Source: UBA826 sp045564655
GTDB taxonomy: Bacteria > Chloroflexota > Dehalococcoidia > Lucifugimonadales > UBA826
Assembly (NCBI GenBank): GCA_045564655.1
Contig: JBJLGX010000001.1
Coordinates: 122,367 to 186,366, forward strand
Direction: 5' to 3'
DNA: 64,000 bases
Shown here: one piece after another, positions 27,166-35,809 of the stretch
Layout: the number at the start of each line of letters is the position of its first letter
How positions within the stretch are numbered: the first letter of the stretch is position 1
Notes under the pieces: generated by a model
Seen by the model: only the letters and a program-made list of their open reading frames with translations
Database searches by the model: none
What the model was told of the DNA's origin: nothing
Translations under genes and position numbers: made by a program

Positions 27166-28281
27166 ATGACTAAATCAGATAAATTGTTAAAACTTAAATC
27201 ATTGGGTCAATCTATTTGGTACGATAATTTAAGTCGTGAATTATTAGAAGACGGATCATTGAAGAGTTTGTTAGACACTGGGATTTTAGGGGTAACTTCT
27301 AACCCGGCTATATTTGAGAAAGCAATTTCATCTAGCAGTATATATGATCAGGATATTAAGGCATTAGCTGATTTAAATAAATCCGATATTGAAATATATG
27401 AAGAATTAGCAATAGCGGATATACAATCTGCTGCAGACATTCTTTTTGATACATACTTAGATACGAATAAAACTGATGGATTTGTTTCCTTAGAAGTTAA
27501 TCCACATCTAGCCCATGATACTTCAGGGACAATATTGGAAGCTAAACGTTTATATAAAGAAGTTGGTCGCCCTAATTTAATGATAAAAGTTCCTGCAACA
27601 AAAGAAGGGATACCTGCAATAGAACATCTGATAGGAGAAGGGATTAGTGTTAATGTAACTCTAATATTCTCTTTAGAATCATATAAAAATGTAGTGAATG
27701 CTTACAAATCGGGTATAGCCTCTTTTATAAGCAAATCTGGAGACCCGTCATCAGTAGCTTCCGTTGCGTCTATTTTTATTGGAAGAGTCGATGCCTCTGT
27801 AGATAAATCGATTAAATCACTAGGTCTTGATTCGCAGATCAATATGGGGGCTTCAGGCGTAGCTAATGGGATAGTAGCATATAAATATTTTAGAGATTTC
27901 TTTTATTCTGAAAAATTTAATGATTTGTTGGCTAGAGGAGCTAGGGTTCAAAGACCTTTGTGGGCAAGCACTGCAGTTAAAGATCCAGCTCTCAAAGATG
28001 TTTTTTATGTTGAAGAATTAATAGGGTCGGATACAGTTAATACTTTGCCAGATGTAACGTTAAATGCATTTATTGATCATGGTATTGTCAAGAATTCCAT
28101 AGATGAAAATTTACTGTCAGCTGCTAATCATTTAGAAATAATAAATGGATCTAAAATTAATATAGATGAAATTATGGATGAACTTTTGGTTGACGGAGTT
28201 AAGATATTCGCTGATGCCTTCGATCAACTTATAGATAATATATCTAGGAAAAGATTAGCGATTTATTCAAAAAACGTTTAG
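27166..28281 (+). CDS. tal: Transaldolase
   Basis: Non-oxidative pentose phosphate enzyme moving a dihydroxyacetone unit between sugar phosphates. The 371 residues begin SLGQSIWYDNLSRELL, then GVTSNPAIFEKAI (42-54). The Schiff-base Lys141 is in LMIKVPATKEGIPA, with NVTLIFSLESY and SVFIGRVDASVDK-like segments after it (here ASIFIGRVDASVDK). The frame is open 24 codons further upstream, but GAGGG stands a few bases before the ATG at 27166 and family proteins start here. It ends 2 nt before pgi. Sequence style matches the transaldolase half of bifunctional Tal-Pgi proteins. Confidence 0.94.
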   Translation: MTKSDKLLKLKSLGQSIWYDNLSRELLEDGSLKSLLDTGILGVTSNPAIFEKAISSSSIYDQDIKALADLNKSDIEIYEELAIADIQSAADILFDTYLDTNKTDGFVSLEVNPHLAHDTSGTILEAKRLYKEVGRPNLMIKVPATKEGIPAIEHLIGEGISVNVTLIFSLESYKNVVNAYKSGIASFISKSGDPSSVASVASIFIGRVDASVDKSIKSLGLDSQINMGASGVANGIVAYKYFRDFFYSEKFNDLLARGARVQRPLWASTAVKDPALKDVFYVEELIGSDTVNTLPDVTLNAFIDHGIVKNSIDENLLSAANHLEIINGSKINIDEIMDELLVDGVKIFADAFDQLIDNISRKRLAIYSKNV

Positions 28282-28283
28282 GT

Positions 28284-29825
28284 ATGACTGCAAATTATTC
28301 TGATGATAATAAATCCGATATCATTAATATTTTGTCTAATATCACTACTAAAAAATTAGAATTATCTGAACCAAGTGATATTTGGGGGTTTTTAGAAGCT
28401 CCTATAAACATAATAAAAGATGAAGAATTCTACCGTGATAATATCGACTCTTTTATTTCTAAGTTTGATGATATCGTGTTGATTGGAACGGGTGGGAGTA
28501 GTCTAGGGGCTCGATGCCTTGTGGAGATATATTCTCATAATGCGTCAGTGTCTTTTCATTATGCAAATTCTAGCAATGAACATTCATTATTAGAATTACA
28601 AAAAAAAATATATTTACCTAAAACAGGGTTTATTGTTTCGTCTAAATCAGGGAATACCACAGAGGTCATAGCTCTTTTTGAATATTTTTATCGGGAATTA
28701 AGGAACAAGTATTCTTTTAATATTCCCGGAGATCATTTTATTGCTATAACAGAATCAGGTTCTATTTTAGACTCGAAGTCTATTGAATATGATTTTAATA
28801 CGATAATACATACTGATCCTTCTTTGATAGGTCGTTATTCTGTATTTAGTCCATTTGGAACTTGTCTTGCCTACCTAGCAGGTATTTCTTTGGATAATAT
28901 TTCTATAGGAGCCATGTCTTGTTTGGAATCTGTTCATAAATCAAAGTCTGAAAATCAAGTTTTAGAACTTACTAAATTTATATTTGATGCTTTTGAATCT
29001 GGAAAAGACAAATTAGTTCTTATACATTCAGAATCCTTATACACATTTGCTTTATGGATAGAACAATTAATAGCAGAGAGCCTTGGTAAAAATGCTAAAG
29101 GAATCATTCCAGTAATTAAAGAAGATACTTATAATTTTGAATATATATGTGAAGACTCCATTTTTATAATTTTGAAAGATAATGATTTAAATGAATATGA
29201 ACTTAAGAACGAATATGATTATATGAACTTCACAATTAATAATCATACAGAGCTTTCATTTGAAATGATGAAATGGCAACTAGCAACTGTAGCACTAGGG
29301 ACTTTAATGAATGTAAACCCATTCGATCAACCCCAAGTTGAGATGTCTAAAAATTTCACTAGAGAACTTATGGAAGGATCTTATGTTTCTAATATAAAGA
29401 ATTTTTCAAGTGATTGTATTTATGAGTTAGTTGAATTGATAAAATCAACTGATTACGTATGCATATTGAATTATTTGAATCAAACCCCTGAAATAATTAA
29501 TCTCTTGAATAGTATATCTGAAACTGTATCAAATGAACTTGGTGTTCATTGTATAGTAAGTAATGCTCCCGCCTATTTGCACTCTACAGGGCAATTGCAT
29601 AAAGGTGGACCTAATACTGGTGTATTCATACAATTTTTCAACAATAAACTTCAATCTAATATATGGATTCCAGATAAAGGTTATACTTTTTCTAAACTTT
29701 TTAATGCTCAGGCTGATGGAGATCTTGCAGCTTTAATTGACCTCGGTAGAAGAGTATGTAGAGTAGATGTAAGTTCTGATCCGATTTGGGAACTTGAAAA
29801 AATCCGAACTATAATTAGTAATTAA
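28284..29825 (+). CDS. pgi: Glucose-6-phosphate isomerase (Tal-Pgi type half)
   Basis: Interconverts glucose 6-phosphate and fructose 6-phosphate. The 513 residues have IGTGGSSLGAR (67-77), SSKSGNTTEV (119-128), the signature LIGRYSVFSPFG and, near the end, TGQLHKGGPNTGVFIQF. The last two match the Pgi part of bifunctional transaldolase/Pgi proteins rather than the E. coli enzyme. The N-terminal ~60 residues are weakly conserved. It starts 2 nt after tal in another frame, so the two are separate, probably coupled, polypeptides. Convergent with mrp, 11 nt apart. Confidence 0.92.
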   Translation: MTANYSDDNKSDIINILSNITTKKLELSEPSDIWGFLEAPINIIKDEEFYRDNIDSFISKFDDIVLIGTGGSSLGARCLVEIYSHNASVSFHYANSSNEHSLLELQKKIYLPKTGFIVSSKSGNTTEVIALFEYFYRELRNKYSFNIPGDHFIAITESGSILDSKSIEYDFNTIIHTDPSLIGRYSVFSPFGTCLAYLAGISLDNISIGAMSCLESVHKSKSENQVLELTKFIFDAFESGKDKLVLIHSESLYTFALWIEQLIAESLGKNAKGIIPVIKEDTYNFEYICEDSIFIILKDNDLNEYELKNEYDYMNFTINNHTELSFEMMKWQLATVALGTLMNVNPFDQPQVEMSKNFTRELMEGSYVSNIKNFSSDCIYELVELIKSTDYVCILNYLNQTPEIINLLNSISETVSNELGVHCIVSNAPAYLHSTGQLHKGGPNTGVFIQFFNNKLQSNIWIPDKGYTFSKLFNAQADGDLAALIDLGRRVCRVDVSSDPIWELEKIRTIISN

Positions 29826-29836
29826 TTCCGACCAGG

Positions 29837-30640
29837 CTACTTGTCTAAATATTCTATCACTTTATTAGAAATGACTTTATATTCATCTAATATTTCATTA
29901 CTTAGTAAAACCGTTGGTCTAGAAATATCTTGATATTCAGGTTTCATAGTCAAATTGCCTAAGAAAGAAATATTTAATTCTTTAGATATTTCTTCGCCAC
30001 CGCCCGACCCAAATATACCGCCCGACATATTTTCAACAATCCCCAGTACATTAACTTGCAGTTTCCTTACCATGTTTATACTTCTTTTGGCATCGATTTT
30101 AGCTAAATCTTGGGGGGTTGTTACAACAACGAACCCGTCCATAGTTAATGTTTGCATAATTGTTAGAGGAGCATCGGATGTTCCGGGAGGCAGGTCAATT
30201 ATTAAGTAGTCAAGGTCACCCCAGTTTGTTGACTGTAGCATTTGATTTATAGCATTATGAATCATTGGGCCTCGCCATATGATGGCTTCATCTTCATTTT
30301 CTTGAAAAAATGCCATAGACATTACTTTGACGCCGAATTTTTCAGGAGGGATCATTTTTTTATCATCCCCCAAAAGTGGTTGTTGTGACAAGTTCATGGC
30401 CCTTACAACATTAGGGCAATCGATATCTATGTCTAAAATACCTACACTATAGCCTTCATTAGCTAAAGTAGATGCTATATTTATTGAGACAGTAGTCTTA
30501 CCGACTCCACCTTTCCCACTGTATACACCTATTTTCTTTTTAATTCCGCCTAAAGCTTCTTCAATTTGTCTTTTTTGTTCAAATTGACGTTTCATCGCTT
30601 CTATTTTTGCACGAGCTTGAGCTGGGTTTTGTTGTGTCAT
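29837..30640 (-). CDS. mrp: Mrp/NBP35 family P-loop ATPase lacking the CxxC motif
   Basis: Deviant Walker A ATPase of the ApbC/Mrp group, proposed iron-sulfur cluster carriers. The 267 residues start with a charged coiled-coil-like helix (AKIEAMKRQFEQKRQIEE), then Walker A' SGKGGVGKTT (41-50), ILDIDIDCPNV, DYLIIDLPPGTSDAPLT and GIVENMSGG. In family members a CPxC pair follows ENMS and holds the bridging cluster. Here the sequence goes ENMSGGIFGSGGGEE with no Cys, so the cluster-binding role is doubtful. The MIP18 domain that is often fused at the N-terminus is encoded by the gene just upstream (31 nt). Confidence 0.88.
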   Translation of the reverse strand: MTQQNPAQARAKIEAMKRQFEQKRQIEEALGGIKKKIGVYSGKGGVGKTTVSINIASTLANEGYSVGILDIDIDCPNVVRAMNLSQQPLLGDDKKMIPPEKFGVKVMSMAFFQENEDEAIIWRGPMIHNAINQMLQSTNWGDLDYLIIDLPPGTSDAPLTIMQTLTMDGFVVVTTPQDLAKIDAKRSINMVRKLQVNVLGIVENMSGGIFGSGGGEEISKELNISFLGNLTMKPEYQDISRPTVLLSNEILDEYKVISNKVIEYLDK

Positions 30641-30671
30641 ATTATTACCACAGGAAATTAATTATGTATTT

Positions 30672-30986
30672 TTAATCTAATCCAAGAAGCCTTTTTCCCT
30701 CTTCAGTGATCATTTCAGGAGTCCAAGGAGGCTCAAATACCAATTCGACATTTATATCATCAACACCTTCTATTTCTGCAAGTCTCCATTCAGCTTGTTG
30801 GGCTATATATGGTCCCATTCCACATCCTGCAAATGTAAGGGTCATCCTTACGTCTATGTTTGTATCATTAATATCGACATTATATACAAGTCCTAGATCA
30901 ACAATATTGACAGGTATTTCTGGGTCATAGACATCTCTTAAGGCTTCAATTACGTCATCTTTATCTAAAGTAAGCTGTTCAGCCAT
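30672..30986 (-). CDS. MIP18/DUF59 family protein (SufT/PaaD-like)
   Basis: A 104-residue protein of the family involved in iron-sulfur cluster assembly. It has VIEALRDVYDPEIPVNIVDL, then MTLTFAGCGMGPYIAQQAE with the conserved Cys of the family. The C-terminal VELVFEPPWTPEMITEEG is the usual 'PPWxPexxSe' end. In many bacteria this domain is the N-terminal part of Mrp; here it is separate and immediately upstream of mrp, 31 nt apart. No suf or isc genes are nearby. An 11-bp palindrome lies 38 nt upstream of its start. Confidence 0.9.
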   Translation of the reverse strand: MAEQLTLDKDDVIEALRDVYDPEIPVNIVDLGLVYNVDINDTNIDVRMTLTFAGCGMGPYIAQQAEWRLAEIEGVDDINVELVFEPPWTPEMITEEGKRLLGLD

Positions 30987-31023
30987 ATTTTAAGTTCCTT
31001 ATTACTGAATATATAAGTTAGGT

Positions 31024-31048
31024 ATACCTTATATATAATATAAGGTAT
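31024..31048. repeat. Perfect 11-bp inverted repeat between uvrB and the MIP18 gene
   Basis: ATACCTTATAT and its complement ATATAAGGTAT are separated by ATA. In the minus-strand transcript it lies 30 nt after the uvrB stop and 38 nt before the next start. No U-run follows it, so it could be an operator or a messenger hairpin rather than a strong terminator. Confidence 0.5.
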
Positions 31049-31077
31049 TACTTAATATTTGTATTATACTACCTATT

Positions 31078-33054
31078 TTAATTAATTAAAATTCTTCTTA
31101 ATTCTATGATTTGGTCCCGACATAAAGCAGCTTTTTCAAACTCAAGATTTTTTGATGCAGTTTTCATTTGGGTTTCTAGTTCTTTGATCATTCTACTTAA
31201 ATCTTCTTTTTCGACATCATCACTAAATATATCAACAGGGGAATATTTTTCTGAAGAGGATTTTATCCTTTCTGTTATGTCTCTGATATCTTTTTTAATT
31301 GTTTGGGGGGTAATATTATTTTTGTTGTTATAAATGTCTTGAATTTTTCTTCTACGAGTAGTTTCGTCTATTGCATATTTCATTGATCGAGTTACTCTAT
31401 CAGCGTACATGATTACCTTTCCATTAGCATGTCTTGCTGCACGTCCTATAGTTTGTATCAAAGCTGTTGAAGATCTTAGGTATCCTTCTTTATCAGCATC
31501 TATTATTGCAACAAGACTGACTTCTGGTAAGTCTAAGCCTTCACGTAATAAATTTATCCCTACTATTACGTCATATATACCACTACGTAAATCTCTTAAT
31601 ATTTCACTTCGTTCTAGAGTATCTATTTCAGAATGTAGATACTGTGTTTTGATTCCAGATTCTTTTAAGTAATCAGATAACTCTTCAGACATTCTTTTGG
31701 TTAAAGTTGTTACTAAGCATCGTTCTTTTTTGTTGATTCTTAGTCTTATTTCATGCAAAAGATCATCTATTTGACCATTAACGGGTTTGATTTCTATGAC
31801 AGGGTCTAAGAGACCTGTAGGGCGTATGATTTGTTCTATAACATTATTGCTATTTTGTATTTCATAGTCACTTGGAGTTGCAGATACGTACACAACTTGT
31901 TCAATTCTGTTTTCAAATTCATCAAAATTTAATGGTCTATTATCTAATGCTGATGGAAGTCTAAACCCATGTTCAACTAATGTTTGTTTTCGAGATCTAT
32001 CTCCATGATACATCCCTCTTACTTGCGGTATAGTCATGTGTGATTCATCGATAAATAATAAGAAATTATCTGGCAGATAATCCATTAATGTATGAGGCGT
32101 ACTGCCAGCTTCTCGCTGAGACAAATGTCTTGAATAATTTTCAACTCCTGAACAATACCCAGCAATTTCTAACATTTCTATGTCGTAATTAGTTCTCGAT
32201 TCTAATCTTTGAGCTTCTAATAATTGGTTATTATTTTTTAAAAATGTTAGCTGTTCGGACAGTTCAATTTGAATGTTTTTAATTGCTAACTTTAGTTTTT
32301 CTTCTGATGTGACGAAATGTTTTGCAGGATAGATAGAGATATTATCTTTTTCTGATAATATCTCTCCTGTTAAAGGATCTAATAATGTGACACTCTCGAT
32401 TTCATCTCCCCAAAATTGAATTCTTATCCCTAATTCTTCATAGGCTGGTAGAATATCTAAAGTGTCTCCCTTTACCCTGAATCTTCCTCTGCTAAGGTCA
32501 TAGTCATTTCTTTCATATTGCATATCAATTAATTTGCTGATTAGAGAGCTTCTGATGAATGTGTCTCCTGTTTGTATCTCTATCACAAAACTTTGATATT
32601 CATCTGGTGAGCCTAATCCAAATATGCATGATACAGATGCAACTATTAAGACATCATTTCTTGTTAATAATGATCTTGTGGCTGAATGTCTTAATTTGTC
32701 TAATTCTTCATTTATATCTGCGTCTTTTTCTATATATGTATCGGTCCTTGGTAAATACGCTTCTGGTTGATAGTAATCATAATAACTAACAAAATATTCA
32801 ACTGCATTATCGGGGAAAAACTCTTTAAATTCAGTAGCTAATTGTGCAGCCAAAGTTTTGTTATGTGCAATTACTAAAGTAGGTTTTTGTATTTTTTCTA
32901 CAACACAAGCCATAGTAAACGTTTTGCCGCTACCTGTGACTCCTAATAAAGTTTGTTCCCTTAAACCTTTTTGGATTCCTTCCGATAATTCAGCTATTGC
33001 CTTTGGTTGATCACCGGTAGGCTTAAAACCTGAACTTATTTTAAACTCAGACAA
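31078..33054 (-). CDS. uvrB: UvrABC excinuclease subunit B
   Basis: Damage-verifying helicase-like subunit of nucleotide excision repair. The 658 residues have Walker A GVTGSGKT (38-45) and the beta-hairpin that clamps DNA, YYDYYQPEAYLP (91-102). Downstream are DESHMT, VYVSATPSDYE, LVTTLTKRMSEEL and the QTIGRAARHANG helicase motif. A C-terminal UVR domain (IKELETQMKTASKNLEFEKAA) binds UvrC/UvrA. Complete, usual length. It is 10 nt after an uncharacterised methyltransferase gene in the yebC-ruvC-ruvA operon. I saw no SOS box. Confidence 0.97.
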   Translation of the reverse strand: MSEFKISSGFKPTGDQPKAIAELSEGIQKGLREQTLLGVTGSGKTFTMACVVEKIQKPTLVIAHNKTLAAQLATEFKEFFPDNAVEYFVSYYDYYQPEAYLPRTDTYIEKDADINEELDKLRHSATRSLLTRNDVLIVASVSCIFGLGSPDEYQSFVIEIQTGDTFIRSSLISKLIDMQYERNDYDLSRGRFRVKGDTLDILPAYEELGIRIQFWGDEIESVTLLDPLTGEILSEKDNISIYPAKHFVTSEEKLKLAIKNIQIELSEQLTFLKNNNQLLEAQRLESRTNYDIEMLEIAGYCSGVENYSRHLSQREAGSTPHTLMDYLPDNFLLFIDESHMTIPQVRGMYHGDRSRKQTLVEHGFRLPSALDNRPLNFDEFENRIEQVVYVSATPSDYEIQNSNNVIEQIIRPTGLLDPVIEIKPVNGQIDDLLHEIRLRINKKERCLVTTLTKRMSEELSDYLKESGIKTQYLHSEIDTLERSEILRDLRSGIYDVIVGINLLREGLDLPEVSLVAIIDADKEGYLRSSTALIQTIGRAARHANGKVIMYADRVTRSMKYAIDETTRRRKIQDIYNNKNNITPQTIKKDIRDITERIKSSSEKYSPVDIFSDDVEKEDLSRMIKELETQMKTASKNLEFEKAALCRDQIIELRRILIN

Positions 33055-33064
33055 TATACTTCCC

Positions 33065-33820
33065 TTATTTTTTTAATAGCCATATCATTTTCTCACTATT
33101 TGCACTAAAAGGATTAAAGTTAAAATCACCATACAAATTTGATATTTCAAAGCCTGAATTTTTAAATAAATACTCTGATTCATATCTATTGTTATATCTT
33201 AATGAAAAATTGTTATAAATTGTTTTTGTTATCTTATTTTTTTGTATCTCCTCTATCATTAGCGTTGTGTGAATTAATTGATTGGTTGATTCATATTTAG
33301 ATGAATGCTTTACCATCACGTTAGGGATACCGTTTTCATTTATAATTTCTTTGACTACATACCATATTTTTTCATCTTGATCGAACATGTCTAACGAGGG
33401 AGTAAACATATCTAATGCAAGTATTCCATTAGGTGATATATGTTCACGTATAGAGCTTAAGCATTTGTATTGATCAGAGATAGTTAGCATTGACTGGAAT
33501 CCGTTAAAAGGTATTATCACTAGGTCAAATTTTTCATTAAGATTTATATTTCTCATATCCATTTCATAGCACAATATATCAAAATATGTATCTTTAATTT
33601 TGCTATCCAATATGTTGAGCATATTTTTGGATATATCAATTCCAACTATCTTTATGTTGTCTCGACCAATTGGTATAGTTACTCTACCTGTACCGCATCC
33701 TATTTCTAAAACTTTACCTTTCAATTTAGAAGCTAACGCAGTGTAGAAATGTATGTCACTATCTAGATCGCTATAAATCCGATCATATATTTCTGCCCAC
33801 TTATCAAAATCGTTTTTCAA
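33065..33820 (-). CDS. Class I SAM-dependent methyltransferase, substrate unknown
   Basis: A 251-residue Rossmann-fold methyltransferase. It starts KWAEIYDRIYSD (the common 'YD..Y' lid) and has motif I VLEIGCGTGRV (37-47), the acidic residue VGIDIS after strand 2, and VIIPFNGFQSML in the motif IV position. The C-terminal beta-rich half (about 140-240) has SLRYNNRYESEYLFKNSGF, as in small-molecule methyltransferases. It lies between ruvA (11 nt) and uvrB (10 nt), so it must be co-transcribed with repair genes. I do not recognise a substrate class; DNA methylation motifs (NPPY) are absent. Confidence 0.8.
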   Translation of the reverse strand: MKNDFDKWAEIYDRIYSDLDSDIHFYTALASKLKGKVLEIGCGTGRVTIPIGRDNIKIVGIDISKNMLNILDSKIKDTYFDILCYEMDMRNINLNEKFDLVIIPFNGFQSMLTISDQYKCLSSIREHISPNGILALDMFTPSLDMFDQDEKIWYVVKEIINENGIPNVMVKHSSKYESTNQLIHTTLMIEEIQKNKITKTIYNNFSLRYNNRYESEYLFKNSGFEISNLYGDFNFNPFSANSEKMIWLLKK

Positions 33821-33831
33821 TTAGATTAACC

Positions 33832-34416
33832 TTATCTTGATGTTAGAAATTGTAGGGCTTCCCGTAATTTTTCTTCTGTTGATAATTCAGTATCTTTTAT
33901 AGATAATATTGCAGATTGGGCTTCTTGGGTTGAATATCCTAATGCTGTTAAAGATTCAAATACTTCGTCAGCAATGTCTGCCCCATTAGGAATAGACCAA
34001 ATGTGATCCATTTTACCCTTTAACTCTAAAAGTATGCGACTTGCTGTTCTGGTTCCTACTCCAGGCACCATTGTAAATGTTTTGGTATCTTCTGTTTGAA
34101 CTATATTTGCAAGAGAAGAAGATGAAAATTTAGATAATATTGCGATTGCTAATTTAGGTCCTACACCACTGATTGCTATTAGGGTTTCAAATGTTATTCG
34201 ATCTTCTTCAGTTAAGAATCCATATAAAGTTAAGCTGTCTTCACGTACTTGTAACGAGGTCAGTAAAGAAGTTTTTGATCCAATTGGGCCGACTTTTTCC
34301 AAAGTAGACGTTGGTGCCATAATTCTTAATGTGAATTGAGAAGCAGATATATCTACATATTCAGTTGTCATTGATTCAATTTGACCTGTAATACTTGAAA
34401 TTAATGTATAAGACAT
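33832..34416 (-). CDS. ruvA: Holliday junction branch migration protein RuvA
   Basis: DNA-binding tetramer that recognises Holliday junctions and targets the RuvB helicase. The 194 residues have the N-terminal OB fold (SSITGQIESM, YGFLTEEDRITF) and the helix-hairpin-helix pair (ISGVGPKLAIAILS and VPGVGTRTASRILLELKGK). The C-terminal three-helix domain III binds RuvB (VFESLTALGYSTQEAQSAI). It is 2 nt after ruvC. The usual neighbour ruvB is missing from this operon; a methyltransferase gene stands in its place. Confidence 0.95.
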   Translation of the reverse strand: MSYTLISSITGQIESMTTEYVDISASQFTLRIMAPTSTLEKVGPIGSKTSLLTSLQVREDSLTLYGFLTEEDRITFETLIAISGVGPKLAIAILSKFSSSSLANIVQTEDTKTFTMVPGVGTRTASRILLELKGKMDHIWSIPNGADIADEVFESLTALGYSTQEAQSAILSIKDTELSTEEKLREALQFLTSR

Positions 34417-34418
34417 AT

Positions 34419-34910
34419 TTACTCCATAATAATTTGATCCATGAGTATCCTATTATGATGACAAATTGCAACCGCAAGAGCATCAGTAATGTCATCGGGG
34501 CCAGATATATCTACGTTGCCTAATAATATTTGGACCATATCGCCTACTTGATCTTTTGATGCTCCACCATAGTTTGTGACAGATTTTTTGATTTCCTGTG
34601 GAGCATATTTAGATATTGGTATTCCATACTTTGATCCGGCTATTAGTACAGTAGCTTGAGCTTGACCTATTGCAATAGCTGTTTTTGCATTTTTTGATAC
34701 AAATGGATCTTCTACTGCAATTGAATCAGGTTTAACTTCGGATATTAACTGATCTATTTGAGTAAACAATTTCATTAATCGGTTCTCGATAGGATCATTT
34801 TTAGGAGCAGTAAGACATGCGTAATATGGTGTCGAAAGATCTCCACTTATAGAGTCTACTACCCCTACTCCCATTTTTAAAGTTCCTGGATCAAAGCCTA
34901 ACACTCTCAT
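34419..34910 (-). CDS. ruvC: Crossover junction endodeoxyribonuclease RuvC
   Basis: Resolves Holliday junctions by paired symmetrical cuts. The 163-residue RNase-H fold protein keeps the four acidic catalytic positions: Asp7 (GFDPGT), Glu67 (AVEDPF) and Asp140/Asp143 (GPDDITDALAVA). Usual length. It is 9 nt after yebC and 2 nt before ruvA, the standard yebC-ruvC-ruvA order. Confidence 0.96.
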   Translation of the reverse strand: MRVLGFDPGTLKMGVGVVDSISGDLSTPYYACLTAPKNDPIENRLMKLFTQIDQLISEVKPDSIAVEDPFVSKNAKTAIAIGQAQATVLIAGSKYGIPISKYAPQEIKKSVTNYGGASKDQVGDMVQILLGNVDISGPDDITDALAVAICHHNRILMDQIIME

Positions 34911-34919
34911 TTTTAATAA

Positions 34920-35675
34920 TTATGCGATTTCAAAATTTGATAAAGCTTCTTCAGGAAAATCAGCATTAGAATATACTTTCTGGACATCTTCAAGTTCTTC
35001 TAGTGTGTCTAATAATTTTAAAGTTTGTAATGCTTTAGTGTTTTCTAGCATTATTGTACTGCTCGGGATCATTGACAATTCAGTAGAATTGATTTGGATT
35101 TCATTCTTCGTTAGATAAGTTCTGATGATTTCAAGTTCAGTTGGCTCTGTGTATATATGCAATGTTCCATCATATGTTTCAAAATCTATAGCACCTTGTT
35201 CGATTGCCATAAGAGCAATTTCTTCTGATTTTGACTCATTTACATCTATAATTATTACTCCCTTTTGTTCAAACTGCCATGATACTGCACCTGATTCAGC
35301 CATATTTCCACCTGCCCGAGTAAGAGTTGATCTTATGTCTGACACTGTTCGGTTACGATTATCTGTTAGTGTTTGTAACATTATTCCTACTCCCCCAGGT
35401 CCATATCCCTCATAAGTTATTTCAGACATACTGTCTGCTTCTGAGCCTTCACCACTACCTTTTTTAACTGCTCTTTCAATATTGTCAGCAGGCATATTGC
35501 TATCTTTGGCTATTTGTATTGCCATGCGTAATCTGAAATTCATTTCAGAATCGCTACCACCTTGTTTTGCCGCTACTATTATTTCTTTTGATAATTTAGT
35601 AAATAATTTACCTCTTTTTGCATCAGTCGCTGCCTTTTTATGTTTTATAGTTGACCATTTTGAATGTCCTGACAT
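34920..35675 (-). CDS. yebC: YebC/PmpR family protein (TACO1 homologue)
   Basis: A 251-residue protein of the YebC family; members act as transcription regulators or help ribosomes translate difficult stretches. It begins with the invariant MSGHSKWSTIKHKKAATDAKRGK. It also has KEIIVAAKQGG, MPADNIERAVKKGSGE, YEGYGPGGVGIMLQ and TDNRNRTVSDIRSTLTRAGG, all diagnostic. First gene of the yebC-ruvC-ruvA-methyltransferase-uvrB operon, divergent from the prenyltransferase gene; its promoter must lie in the 134-nt gap upstream. Confidence 0.95.
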   Translation of the reverse strand: MSGHSKWSTIKHKKAATDAKRGKLFTKLSKEIIVAAKQGGSDSEMNFRLRMAIQIAKDSNMPADNIERAVKKGSGEGSEADSMSEITYEGYGPGGVGIMLQTLTDNRNRTVSDIRSTLTRAGGNMAESGAVSWQFEQKGVIIIDVNESKSEEIALMAIEQGAIDFETYDGTLHIYTEPTELEIIRTYLTKNEIQINSTELSMIPSSTIMLENTKALQTLKLLDTLEELEDVQKVYSNADFPEEALSNFEIA

Positions 35676-35809
35676 AATTGACCTCTAATTTAATATTTTT
35701 TTTATATCTTAATATACATAACGATTTGGATGATATTATCTTAATGTTGAGGGTACCATATTTAGTAATATTAGATAATTATAATCATTATATTCTGGAG
35801 TTTGCATTT

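Noticed and set aside
35678..35809. Upstream extension of the UbiA-family gene by 44 codons
   Set aside because: The extension has no family match, the ATG options lack a Shine-Dalgarno, and TTG 35810 gives the expected 300-residue length.
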